DNA of 48,917 bases from Loktanella sp. (lineage in GTDB: Bacteria; Pseudomonadota; Alphaproteobacteria; Rhodobacterales; Rhodobacteraceae), in assembly GCA_024686085.1 (NCBI GenBank), contig JAIBDT010000012.1, forward strand, positions 1-48,917. Reading direction: 5' to 3'. Position numbers and translations under genes: made by a program. Positions within the stretch are counted from its first letter, which is position 1. Each line of letters opens with the position of its first letter. Below the pieces are notes generated by a model. The model searched no databases and had not been told where the DNA came from. It saw nothing but the letters and a program-made list of their open reading frames with translations. Shown here piece after piece: positions 16,626 to 24,354 of the stretch.

Positions 16626-16655
16626 CCCCGCGCAAACACGCGGGGACTGTTTTAA
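16626..16655 (+). terminator. Terminator-like hairpin after the transglycosylase gene
   Basis: CCCCGCG (16626-16632) pairs with CGCGGGG (16639-16645) around CAAACA, followed by ACTGTTTT. It lies between two convergent genes. Confidence 0.6.
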
Positions 16656-16656
16656 A

Positions 16657-17046
16657 TTACTGGATACGCGCCCAGCTTTGTGCCGCACAAATCAAGCCAC
16701 CAGCAACGCAGCCTTTAAGCGTCAACGCATTGCCAGCGACGCTCATTTTGCCAACATATGTCTTGTTGTTGGACGGACGCCAAACCTGACCTTCATAAGC
16801 ACCACCACCAACAGGGGCCATGCCGATGACGATCTGCTTGCCCTTGTTTTCAGAATTATACTCGGTGCCACCATTCTGGAACGTGCGCGAGATTGTGCCA
16901 CACAACGCAGCGCCACAAGGGGCTATCGTGACATATGCAAAAGCACCATCGTCAACTTCAGTCTGCCAAACACCTTCAGCCGGATCAGCAAGCGCGGGCG
17001 TTGCAAGTGCGATCAGTGCCGCTGCAGTTTTCAAAATAGATTTCAT
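16657..17046 (-). CDS. DUF2147 periplasmic protein
   Basis: 129 residues with a signal peptide (MKSILKTAAALIALATPALA, cut before DPAEG). The mature part is one DUF2147 domain: EGVWQTEVDDGAFAYVTIAPCGAALCGTI at the start and GQVWRPSNNKTYVGKM in the middle, with the family's cysteine pair and a C-terminal disulfide candidate GCVAGGLIC. Its role is unknown. The frame extends to 17100, but ATG 17046 follows GGGAGAGAGAAGAAT. DUF2147 genes recur inside roseobacter his clusters. Confidence 0.85.
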   Translation of the reverse strand: MKSILKTAAALIALATPALADPAEGVWQTEVDDGAFAYVTIAPCGAALCGTISRTFQNGGTEYNSENKGKQIVIGMAPVGGGAYEGQVWRPSNNKTYVGKMSVAGNALTLKGCVAGGLICAAQSWARIQ

Positions 17047-17181
17047 ATTCTTCTCTCTCCCTGAGTGATGCGCAACCCTGCGCGACAGATGCGATTCCAA
17101 TCAAGTATGACGTTGGGTCCGTTGCATTTCGGCCCTGCCCATGCATAAAGCCCCTAACACTTGCCATGACAGGAAAACGCC

Positions 17182-17898
17182 ATGATCCTTTACCCCGCAA
17201 TCGACCTCAAAGACGGCAACGCAGTGCGCCTTGTCCATGGAGATATGGATCAGACCACGATCTTTAACGACGACCCGGCCGCCCAAGCACGTCTGTTTGT
17301 TGAGGCCGGCTGCGAATGGCTGCACCTTGTCGACCTGAACGGCGCTTTCGCGGGTGAGCCTGTGAATGCTGCCCCCGTTGAGGCGATCCTTGCGGCCTGC
17401 CCCGTCCCTGCCCAGCTTGGTGGCGGTATCCGCGACATGAAAACCATCGAGCGCTGGATCGACAAAGGGCTTGCGCGGGTCATCCTTGGCACTGTAGCCG
17501 TCGAGAACCCTGATCTGGTGCGCGAAGCGGCCCGCGAGTTTCCGGGTAAAGTGGCCGTGGGTCTAGACGCCCGTAACGGTTTTGTCGCGACACGCGGCTG
17601 GGCCGAAGAGACCGATATCCAAGTTATCGACCTCGCAAAGCAGTTCGAGGACGCAGGCATCAGCGCTATCATCTACACCGACATCCTGCGCGACGGGGCC
17701 ATGAAGGGTCCAAACATCGACGCCACCGCCGCTCTTGCGCGCGCCGTGAACATACCCGTGATTGCCTCTGGTGGGGTCTCCTCCATGGCTGATCTGACTG
17801 CTCTCAAAGCAACAGGCGTGATCTCTGGCGCGATTTCGGGTCGTGCGCTTTATGACGGTGCGATTGACCTTACCGCTGCTCTCACGCTACTGAAATAA
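17182..17898 (+). CDS. hisA: Phosphoribosylformimino-5-aminoimidazole carboxamide ribotide isomerase
   Basis: 238-residue (beta/alpha)8 barrel catalysing the ProFAR to PRFAR Amadori isomerisation. [17 protein letters not shown] carries the N-terminal catalytic aspartate; [30 protein letters not shown] and [14 protein letters not shown] (second catalytic aspartate) follow, and IASGGVSS binds phosphate. Followed by hisF after one base. Confidence 0.97.
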   Translation: MILYPAIDLKDGNAVRLVHGDMDQTTIFNDDPAAQARLFVEAGCEWLHLVDLNGAFAGEPVNAAPVEAILAACPVPAQLGGGIRDMKTIERWIDKGLARVILGTVAVENPDLVREAAREFPGKVAVGLDARNGFVATRGWAEETDIQVIDLAKQFEDAGISAIIYTDILRDGAMKGPNIDATAALARAVNIPVIASGGVSSMADLTALKATGVISGAISGRALYDGAIDLTAALTLLK

Positions 17899-17899
17899 C

Positions 17900-18661
17900 A
17901 TGCTGAAAACCCGCATCATCCCCTGCCTCGACGTCGCCGAAGGGCGCACCGTCAAAGGCGTGAATTTCGTTGATCTGATCGACGCAGGCGACCCCGTCGA
18001 ACAAGCGATTGCCTATAATGCGGCAGGCGCTGACGAGCTGGTGTTCCTTGATATCAAGGCCACCCATGAAAACCGTGGCACCATGTTTGATCTGGCCACG
18101 CGCACAGCCGAACAGTGTTTCATGCCGTTAACTATCGGCGGAGGGGTGCGCACACACCACGATGTGCGTGATCTGCTGCTAGCTGGGGCCGATAAGGTCA
18201 GCTTCAACTCTGCCGCCGTGGCCGATCCAAATGTGGTCGCTGATGCCGCGATGCGATTTGGAAGCCAATGCATTGTTGTGGCGATTGATGCGAAAACCGT
18301 GTCCCCCGGAAAGTGGGAAATCTTCACTCACGGCGGGCGCAAAGCGACGGGCATTGATGCCGTCGAATTTGCGCGCACTGTCGTGGAAAAAGGTGCGGGT
18401 GAAATTCTGCTAACCTCCATGGACCGCGACGGGACCAAGGCAGGGTTCAACCTGCCGCTGACCCGCGCGATCTCTGACGCGGTTGATGTGCCCGTGATCG
18501 CCTCTGGCGGCGTCGGCACGCTTGACCACCTCGTCGAGGGCGTCACATTAGGCGGCGCCTCTGCCGTGCTTGCCGCCTCTATCTTCCATTTCGGCACCTA
18601 CACCATTGCCGAGGCCAAGGCCTATATGAACGCCGCTGGCGTACCTGTGAGGATGTCATGA
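17900..18661 (+). CDS. hisF: Imidazole glycerol phosphate synthase, cyclase subunit
   Basis: 253-residue barrel paralogous to HisA that uses ammonia from HisH to make imidazole-glycerol phosphate and [28 protein letters not shown] carries the first catalytic aspartate; [23 protein letters not shown] (second aspartate) and VIASGGVG follow. The end overlaps hisE by four bases (ATGA). Confidence 0.97.
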   Translation: MLKTRIIPCLDVAEGRTVKGVNFVDLIDAGDPVEQAIAYNAAGADELVFLDIKATHENRGTMFDLATRTAEQCFMPLTIGGGVRTHHDVRDLLLAGADKVSFNSAAVADPNVVADAAMRFGSQCIVVAIDAKTVSPGKWEIFTHGGRKATGIDAVEFARTVVEKGAGEILLTSMDRDGTKAGFNLPLTRAISDAVDVPVIASGGVGTLDHLVEGVTLGGASAVLAASIFHFGTYTIAEAKAYMNAAGVPVRMS

Positions 18662-18963
18662 CACTCGACGATCTGGAAACCATCATCGCCTCGCGCAAGT
18701 CCGCCGATCCCGACACCAGCTGGACGGCCAAACTTTTGTCGAAAGGCGTCGACAAATGCGCGGAAAAATTCGGCGAAGAGGCCGTTGAGGCGATCATCGA
18801 CGCTGTGAAAGGCGACAAGGAAGGCCTGACCTCCGAGGCCGCTGATGTTCTCTATCATCTGATGGTTATGCTGGCGGCGGCAGACGTGCGCTTGGCGGAC
18901 GTCATGGACTTGCTCGACAAACGCCAAGGGCAATCAGGCATTGCGGAAAAAGCGGCGCGTTAA
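18658..18963 (+). CDS. hisE: Phosphoribosyl-ATP pyrophosphatase
   Basis: 101-residue all-alpha MazG-like enzyme hydrolysing phosphoribosyl-ATP to phosphoribosyl-[32 protein letters not shown] holds the acidic metal-binding helix and [14 protein letters not shown] the second. It ends the hisA-hisF-hisE block and overlaps the convergent CoA-binding gene by four bases. Confidence 0.95.
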   Translation: MTLDDLETIIASRKSADPDTSWTAKLLSKGVDKCAEKFGEEAVEAIIDAVKGDKEGLTSEAADVLYHLMVMLAAADVRLADVMDLLDKRQGQSGIAEKAAR

Positions 18964-19403
18964 GCGACAGATATCGACCCGCGATCAAGACCCAGCCTTG
19001 AAATCTCGATCTTGGGGCACCTATCCTGCACGACATCTACCCCCCGCGCCTCAGCGACAGCAGCGGCTTGCGGATCAGTCACCCCCAATTGCATCCAGAT
19101 TGTTTGCAACTGTGGCCAACGGGCAAGGGCTGCATCAACAATCGGGGCCACGTCCTCGGACCTACGAAAAATATCAACCATATCAACAGCATCTGGAATG
19201 CTTTGCAGGTCAGGGTAAACCGTTTCGCCAAACATCACTTGCCCCGCCAGTCCCGGATTGACACCGATCACACGGTAGCCGCGCTGCGCCATGTAGTGCG
19301 CAACAGCATTGCTTGCACGCGCAGTATTTGCAGACAGCCCAACAAGAGCGATCACCTTGGTGCGCGTCAATATCTCGCGCAAGAAATCATCTGAATAAGT
19401 CAT
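18960..19403 (-). CDS. CoA-binding domain protein (YccU-like)
   Basis: 147-residue single Rossmann domain of the CoA_binding_2 type. VIALVGLSANTARASNAVAHYM at about 17-38 is the nucleotide loop; GYRVIGVNPGLAGQ, DMVDIFRRSE and IWMQLGV...D are the other family blocks, ending in VQDRCPKIE. These cytoplasmic proteins bind CoA but have no settled role. Tail-to-tail overlap of four bases with hisE. Confidence 0.88.
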   Translation of the reverse strand: MTYSDDFLREILTRTKVIALVGLSANTARASNAVAHYMAQRGYRVIGVNPGLAGQVMFGETVYPDLQSIPDAVDMVDIFRRSEDVAPIVDAALARWPQLQTIWMQLGVTDPQAAAVAEARGVDVVQDRCPKIEISRLGLDRGSISVA

Positions 19404-19432
19404 ACAAGCATCCTAGCCCAAACGATTGACAG

Positions 19433-19462
19433 AAAAAAGCGCCCGGGCCGACACCCGAGCGC
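19433..19462 (-). terminator. Terminator for the YHS-domain gene
   Basis: On the minus strand GCGCTCGGG (19462-19454), loop TGTCGG, CCCGGGCGC (19447-19439) and then six T. It lies 124 bases after the YHS gene and just before the CoA-binding gene start. Confidence 0.75.
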
Positions 19463-19585
19463 AGTTTTGGAACGAGGGACAATTTCTTGACGCAGGTTTG
19501 TTCCAATTCCTGCGTCTGAATAGGACCTATGCTTGCGCGATCCGATTTCCAATATTGATCAGGAAAACGTGAACGACAGGTTAAC

Positions 19586-20035
19586 TCAATTCTGTAAAAT
19601 CGAAGGCCAATTCGCATCCGCCAACGCGATATTACCCGCAACATCCTGCGACCAAATCCCGCGCACGCTGGTTGAATAATTCAAATAAAGCTTACCCTCA
19701 TGAACTGTCCACGCCTCTGGCACTGTTGTCGCAACCGCACCCTTGGACGCAGCATAAGCACAATAACCGCCATATTGGGGGGCATAGGCCGTCGGATCGG
19801 CCTCGAACGCCGCGCGGTTTGCAACCGACGCAAACTTCCACGTCGCACCACGCCACATCAACGTATGATCAGGGCTGCCAGCAACAGGCATCGCGTCTGT
19901 GAAATACGCCACAGGGTCAGTGCCACGAATTGCCAAACCGTCGACAGCAAAAATATCAGGCGAAGCCGCCAAGACAGGACGGGCCAACAACGGCGTCACG
20001 GCGAGTGAACAAAGAAAACTGCGGCGATTGAACAT
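19586..20035 (-). CDS. YHS-domain protein with Tat-like signal
   Basis: 149 residues. MFNRRSFLCSLAV is a twin-arginine style signal (RRxFL), cleaved near PVLAASP, so the protein is probably exported folded. The mature part is one YHS domain: AIRGTDPVAYFTDAMPVAGS, WRGATWKFASVANRAAFEADPTAYAPQYGGYCAYAAS and LYLNYS. Such periplasmic YHS proteins are thought to bind metal. The frame extends four codons upstream, but GGAG before ATG 20035 favours this start. Solitary gene with its own terminator. Confidence 0.85.
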   Translation of the reverse strand: MFNRRSFLCSLAVTPLLARPVLAASPDIFAVDGLAIRGTDPVAYFTDAMPVAGSPDHTLMWRGATWKFASVANRAAFEADPTAYAPQYGGYCAYAASKGAVATTVPEAWTVHEGKLYLNYSTSVRGIWSQDVAGNIALADANWPSILQN

Positions 20036-20136
20036 ATTTGACTCCAAGGGTTGTGCATCGGTTCAACGAAGATGCACCCAAAAACACCGCACACCAAGCG
20101 ACCTCGCCAAGGTGTGACCAAACAGGGTCAATTGTT

Positions 20137-20448
20137 TCAGTCGAAAAAATCCTCGATCTCGTCCCAGACCTCTTCGACAACTTTAAGGGCTAAGCGACTG
20201 AAACCAGACTTCTTTTTCGGCCTATTGCGGGGTTTGTAAGGCCCCGCATTGCGCGGATAAGATGGCTTGGGCCGGGTGGGTGTCGCCGCAGGCGCAGTCA
20301 CCCCGGCACCAGCATTTGGAAACATTTTCATCTTGCTCAAAGGGGCGCCACAAGAGCTACAACTCAATTCATGGCGGATTTGACCCGTCAACGTCAAAGC
20401 AGCCCTCACACCACAATAGCAACATGTCGCAATCTTCACCGCACCCAT
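20137..20448 (-). CDS. Zinc-ribbon hypothetical protein
   Basis: 103 residues. CCYCG at 9-13 and CSSCGAPL at about 30-37 form two CxxC knuckles of a small zinc ribbon. A proline/lysine-rich linker (about 53-80) and a helical acidic tail (ALKVVEEVWDEIEDFFD) follow. It is typical of Rhodobacterales hypotheticals; no function is known to me. It lies 12 bases after rlmB on the same strand and is probably in its transcript. Confidence 0.75.
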   Translation of the reverse strand: MGAVKIATCCYCGVRAALTLTGQIRHELSCSSCGAPLSKMKMFPNAGAGVTAPAATPTRPKPSYPRNAGPYKPRNRPKKKSGFSRLALKVVEEVWDEIEDFFD

Positions 20449-20460
20449 CGCTTGCTCCGT

Positions 20461-21246
20461 TTATGCGCCCTTGGCTGCATATAAGGCGACAGCGGCTGCA
20501 TTCGAGACATTCAGCGACCCAAATCCGCCCGCTGCGTCAATACGTACCAGCACATCGCAAGTCTCGGCCGTCTTTTCGCGCAAGCCCGGACCCTCGGCCC
20601 CCATCACCAGCGCAATGGCGCGGTCACGCTTGCCTTCAACGGCCTGCTCGATGGTTTGCTCTGCCGTGCCTTCAAGGCCCAAAACAAGATAACCCATGTC
20701 TTTAAGAGCATTCATCGTATCGGCCAGATTGCGGACCCGCAGGTAGGGCTGACGCTCCAGCGCGCCACTTGCAGTCTTCGCTAATGCGCCCGTTTCCGGG
20801 GCAGCATGACGCTGCATCGCGATCACAGCGCGGGCACCGAACACCTCAGCCGAGCGGAGAATCGCCCCGACGTTATGCGGATCAGTCACGCGGTCCAGCA
20901 GAACGATACGCGCAGGCGCATCGCCTGCCCCTTTGCCAAGCGCAATATCCTCTACAGAACCCCAGTCCAAAGGCTTCACTTCCAATGCGGCCCCTTGATG
21001 GACCGACTGCGGATCAAGCGGGGCTGCGAATTTACGCGGATCACTGATCTCAGGCTCCATACCGCTTTGCGCAACAGCATCGCCCAGCTTTTCAAGCGCA
21101 TTGCGCGTCACAACCAACCGGACACGTGTGCGCGCAGGGTTCAGCAGCGCATCGCGCACCGCGTGCAGACCAAACAGCCACACCGTTTCATTTGCCGCGA
21201 CGCGCTTGGCTTGCTCCTTGGCAATCACCCACTTTGGTTTTTCCAT
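20461..21246 (-). CDS. rlmB: 23S rRNA (guanosine-2'-O)-methyltransferase RlmB
   Basis: 261-residue SpoU/TrmH-type SAM enzyme that methylates G2251 of 23S rRNA. An N-terminal substrate-binding domain (VWLFGLHAVRDALLNP near 24) precedes the knotted catalytic domain: VLLDRVTDPHNVGAILRSAEVFGA (motif 1), LVMGAEGPGL (motif 2), IDAAGGFGSLNVSNAAAVALY (motif 3). Divergent from tRNA-Tyr. Motif 3 normally reads I(P)MxGxxxSLNVS; here PM is replaced by DA, as in other alphaproteobacterial forms. Confidence 0.93.
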   Translation of the reverse strand: MEKPKWVIAKEQAKRVAANETVWLFGLHAVRDALLNPARTRVRLVVTRNALEKLGDAVAQSGMEPEISDPRKFAAPLDPQSVHQGAALEVKPLDWGSVEDIALGKGAGDAPARIVLLDRVTDPHNVGAILRSAEVFGARAVIAMQRHAAPETGALAKTASGALERQPYLRVRNLADTMNALKDMGYLVLGLEGTAEQTIEQAVEGKRDRAIALVMGAEGPGLREKTAETCDVLVRIDAAGGFGSLNVSNAAAVALYAAKGA

Positions 21247-21389
21247 GTCACTTCACCTTTTTGACGCGTGGCCATCCCACGATTTGTGCCCCGCGATAGC
21301 CTAGTTTTGCACGACTGTGAAGGACTGAGCACATGAAGTGCATTTTGCGGTTGACGCCCAAGGGGGCCACGTTTAATCAGCCCCTCAGT

Positions 21390-21473
21390 GGGCGACAGGC
21401 CGCAAGGTGTGGCAGGAGACTGTAACTCTCTCGCGGAGACGCACGCCTGGTTCGATTCCAGGGTCGCCCACCA
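21390..21473 (+). tRNA. tRNA-Tyr (anticodon GTA)
   Basis: Acceptor GGGCGAC (21390-21396) pairs with GTCGCCC (21463-21469), discriminator A and encoded CCA (21471-21473). The anticodon arm GGAGA-CTGTAAC-TCTCT exposes GTA, a long variable arm follows as expected for class II tRNA-Tyr, and the T-arm is CCTGG-TTCGATT-CCAGG. Confidence 0.94.
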
Positions 21474-21550
21474 CTTTACAGCATTGCAAAAAACGAATGC
21501 TGCCGCGAGAAATTCATCAGCACCGTAGGACATTGAATAGCTATGCCGCG

Positions 21551-21916
21551 TTATTTTTTCGCCGCTGCATCATATGCCTCCCGCGCGGCATCGATCGCTG
21601 CAAGATTACCCAACGCCCAATGCCCGAAAGTCGCCACAGGGTCTCTGAACGATCGGCCTAAATCAGTCAGATTATATTCGACCTTCGGCGGAATTGTTGG
21701 ATGATAAGTGCGGGTCACCAAACCGTCGCGTTCCAACTCTTTTAAGGTCAGGCTTAGCATCCGCTGCGAGATGCCCAAATTGCGCTTCAACTCATTGAAC
21801 CGCAGCGTGCCATATTGCGACAGCGAAATGACGATCAGCACACTCCAGCGGTCCCCCACCCGTGACAGAACGTCATTTATACGTTTGCAATCAGGACATT
21901 GATCAGAATCTAACAT
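21551..21916 (-). CDS. HxlR family transcriptional regulator
   Basis: 121-residue winged-helix protein of the HxlR (MarR-like) family. The start CPDCKRINDVLSRVGDRWSVLIV is the family signature, with SQYGTLRFNELKRNLGISQRMLSLTLKELERDGLV as helix-turn-helix and YHPTIPPKVEYNLTDLG as wing. The cysteines CxxC near the start could sense oxidants or aldehydes. ATG 21916 follows AGGGAACCGAC, so the longer frame to 22024 is rejected. It is divergent from a nitroreductase gene, its probable target. Confidence 0.9.
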   Translation of the reverse strand: MLDSDQCPDCKRINDVLSRVGDRWSVLIVISLSQYGTLRFNELKRNLGISQRMLSLTLKELERDGLVTRTYHPTIPPKVEYNLTDLGRSFRDPVATFGHWALGNLAAIDAAREAYDAAAKK

Positions 21917-21993
21917 GTCGGTTCCCTGTGTGTGACCGAGGTTCAGAAATGTGCCTTCTTGCGCAGCAATCAGGTTCCACATAGATCGTCGGT

Positions 21994-22003
21994 TACAAAT
22001 GTA
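21994..22003. promoter_or_regulatory. Palindrome TACA-AA-TGTA in the HxlR/nitroreductase intergenic region
   Basis: A 10-bp inverted repeat lies between the divergent genes, 37 bases before the nitroreductase start, where an HxlR operator would be expected. The repeat is short, so the call is tentative. Confidence 0.35.
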
Positions 22004-22039
22004 TACCGCACAGCTTCTGTGCATTCAAGAGGACCGACA

Positions 22040-22681
22040 ATGACCACCAAGCCACTCCTAGACCACCTGAACTGGCGCTATGCGACTAAGAAAATGGACC
22101 CATCAAAGCCGGTTCCCCAGGACAAAGTCGACGCGATCATTGAGGCGATCCGCATGGCACCAACCTCTAGCGGAACACAGCCTTTTGAAATCCTCGTCGT
22201 GACCAACGACGACGTTAAGGCTGATATCCGCAAAGTTGCGTGGGACCAATCGCCCGTCACCGACGGGTCGCACCTGATCGTTTTCGCCGCATGGGACAAC
22301 TACACCGAGGACCGCATTGATGCGGTTACAAAACTGAACGTGGCAGCACGCGGCGATTTGCCGATGCTGAACGCTTATTACGACAAACTCAAAGCCATGT
22401 ACCTGCCCCGCGACGAAGAAGAAAACTACGCACACGCCGCCCGCCAAGCCTATATCGCCTTGGGCATGGCGATGGTTGCCGCCGCCGAACAAGAGGTCGA
22501 CTGCACACCAATGGAAGGTTTCGACCCAGAGGCCGTGGACAAAATCCTCAACCTCAAAGATCGCGGATTGCGCTCGGTCGTATTGCTGCCATTAGGCTAC
22601 CGCGATGCAGAAAACGACTGGCTGATGTCAATGAAAAAGGTGCGCAAATCCCGCGACACCATCGTGACATTGATCGACTAA
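22040..22681 (+). CDS. Nitroreductase family NAD(P)H-dependent FMN oxidoreductase
   Basis: 213 residues of the NfsB-like fold. WRYATKKMDPSKPVP near 11, IRMAPTSSGTQPFEILVV near 37-54 (FMN-binding), ARQAYIALGMAMVAAAEQEVDCTPMEGFDP near 135-164 and VLLPLGYRDAENDWL near 184-198 are the conserved blocks. Such enzymes reduce quinones, nitro compounds or aldehydes; the physiological substrate is unknown. The start ATG follows AGAGGACCGACA. Likely regulated by the divergent HxlR protein. Confidence 0.9.
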   Translation: MTTKPLLDHLNWRYATKKMDPSKPVPQDKVDAIIEAIRMAPTSSGTQPFEILVVTNDDVKADIRKVAWDQSPVTDGSHLIVFAAWDNYTEDRIDAVTKLNVAARGDLPMLNAYYDKLKAMYLPRDEEENYAHAARQAYIALGMAMVAAAEQEVDCTPMEGFDPEAVDKILNLKDRGLRSVVLLPLGYRDAENDWLMSMKKVRKSRDTIVTLID

Positions 22682-22699
22682 ACCGCATCACTTACCAGC

Positions 22700-22724
22700 G
22701 TGGTCCCTTTTCAAAAGGGGCCAC
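22700..22724. terminator. Symmetric hairpin between convergent genes
   Basis: GTGGTCCCTTTT and AAAAGGGGCCAC form a stem of about ten pairs with a tiny loop, between the nitroreductase and VOC genes. It can work in either direction, but no long T-tract follows. Confidence 0.5.
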
Positions 22725-22732
22725 AACGGCGA

Positions 22733-23614
22733 TTAACCCGCTTGCACAAATCGCAGATAGGTATTTGCGGTCAAAGTCGGGTCGATCAACTGATAACCGC
22801 TTGGGACTTCGCAATACGCAAAACCACCCTGCACAAGAAAATCACGCATTGTCGCTGTGCTTTTGACCAAAATATCCATCGCCACGATACACGGCCCATC
22901 GTCGTATATATCGGCAGGCAAGTTGCCAAATGCAGCTGTCACAGCCGCATAGTCTTGTACGCGCATTGGCCCATTCGCCGTTGGCACCGCAAATCCGCCA
23001 TTGATAGCTGCGGGTTCCCCATAAATCCCTGTCAATTTCACGCGCAGCGCGGCTTGATCCCCAGTATCCGCCAGTACCGTGACCCCGCCAATCCCTGTCG
23101 CGGTGTTCTCATGCGTCAGCCACGCAGGCACGTAAATGAATTCTGGCCTGTGCTGCTGACATAGGAAAAACGACAGACGCGGAAACACAGGATCAGGCAA
23201 TAACGCAAGCGTGGTCTTCGTGCGCCCCGCCGTTCCGTCTGGCAAAATCACATCGCGGCCAAACTCCAAATGCCCTGCGACCTCGAACCCCGCTTTTGCC
23301 GCCCGCGCCGCATCTTCAACGGAATCGGTGCTATGCAACGCCGACAACGCCACGCCCTCGCGCTTTTGCAAATACGCATGAATATGGCGGCCAAAACGAA
23401 ACGCCCCCGCAGGCACCTCATCAAGCAAGCTATCGTCATAAATGCCCATGATCTCCAGCAGGCAGCCATCAAACATCGCAAGACTTGTGGACGTGCCCCA
23501 AGGGTGCTGGCCAATCGCCGTCATCGTAAAACCCAGCGCAATCAACCTGTTGCGCAACGCACCAATATCGCGGGTCGCCAATAGCGGATGGTCGATGCCA
23601 AAAGATGCGTTCAT
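22733..23614 (-). CDS. Glyoxalase-like (VOC superfamily) protein
   Basis: 293 residues with two vicinal-oxygen-chelate-like halves, of the glyoxalase-3-like type. IDHPLLATRDIGALRNRLIALGFTMT opens the first half; GTSTSLAMFDGCLLEIMGIYD carries a metal-ligand glutamate candidate. The last gene of a four-gene minus-strand operon: its ATG overlaps the stop of the serine acetyltransferase homologue by four bases (ATGA). The reaction is unknown; the context points to an aldehyde or keto-acid substrate. Confidence 0.8.
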   Translation of the reverse strand: MNASFGIDHPLLATRDIGALRNRLIALGFTMTAIGQHPWGTSTSLAMFDGCLLEIMGIYDDSLLDEVPAGAFRFGRHIHAYLQKREGVALSALHSTDSVEDAARAAKAGFEVAGHLEFGRDVILPDGTAGRTKTTLALLPDPVFPRLSFFLCQQHRPEFIYVPAWLTHENTATGIGGVTVLADTGDQAALRVKLTGIYGEPAAINGGFAVPTANGPMRVQDYAAVTAAFGNLPADIYDDGPCIVAMDILVKSTATMRDFLVQGGFAYCEVPSGYQLIDPTLTANTYLRFVQAG

Positions 23615-24354
23615 GAATATCCCTTTCTGGCTGGGGCAAAGCTGACCTTGGCCGCCCCAACATTGCGCCCCTTGGCACCAACCATAGTGGTATACGCAGG
23701 CACATCAGACACCACAATTGCACCCGCCGCGATATTGGCACCCTCACCAATATCTATATCACCCAACAAAATCGCCCCTGCCCCAATCACGGCGCAATCA
23801 CCGACCCTAGGATGCCTGTTCGGGCCGCTATCGGTCAGTGTGCTGCCCAGTGTGACATTGTGCCAGATCGAGACATCCTTGCCGATCACCGCGGTTTCTC
23901 CAACCACAAACCCCACCCCATGATCCAGCCACATCCCCGCGCCAATCCGCGCGGCAGGATGTATATCCGTCGCAAAGACCCGCCCAAAAGCAGCCTTAAG
24001 CGCCAATGCCATATCGTAATCGCCGTTCGTCCAAAGCTGATGAGCCACGCGGTGCCCCATCATCGCCTGCACCCCACGCGAAAACAGAACAGTCGTCGCC
24101 ACTCCACCCGGTTCAAAATTGCGCAATGCGGTCTGGGTAATGTCACGAACACTGACATCTATGACGTCAGAGGACTGTGCATAGGTCTGCGCGACCAAAG
24201 CCCCGACCGCACTGCCACAAATGGACCGGAACAATGCGCCAGCAAATGCAGAAAAATCACCGAACGGCCCCTTCAGATCCAGCACCGCGCCAACATCCGG
24301 CCTGCGATCCAAAAGCTGATGAACTTCAGCGACGATATCCACCTGCGCGCCCAT
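23611..24354 (-). CDS. cysE: Serine acetyltransferase homologue (CysE family)
   Basis: 247 residues with the CysE plan: a helical N-terminal region, then left-handed beta-helix hexapeptide repeats. GHRVAHQLWTNGDYDMALAL, DIHPAARIGAGMWLDHG (catalytic Asp-His) and GFVVGETAVIGKDVSIWHNVTLGS are diagnostic; PNRHPRVGDCAVIGAGA follows. It should acetylate serine for cysteine synthesis, or a related hydroxyl compound. The sequence is more divergent than standard CysE, and it lies between an aldehyde dehydrogenase and a glyoxalase-like gene, so a specialised acceptor is possible. ATG 24354 shares one base with the upstream stop (TGATG). Confidence 0.85.
   Translation of the reverse strand: MGAQVDIVAEVHQLLDRRPDVGAVLDLKGPFGDFSAFAGALFRSICGSAVGALVAQTYAQSSDVIDVSVRDITQTALRNFEPGGVATTVLFSRGVQAMMGHRVAHQLWTNGDYDMALALKAAFGRVFATDIHPAARIGAGMWLDHGVGFVVGETAVIGKDVSIWHNVTLGSTLTDSGPNRHPRVGDCAVIGAGAILLGDIDIGEGANIAAGAIVVSDVPAYTTMVGAKGRNVGAAKVSFAPARKGYS

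Noticed and set aside
21388..21472. tRNA-Tyr acceptor stem beginning at 21388 or 21389
   Set aside because: Those registers leave no discriminator base before CCA; GGGCGAC/GTCGCCC with discriminator A70 gives a normal 84-base tRNA.
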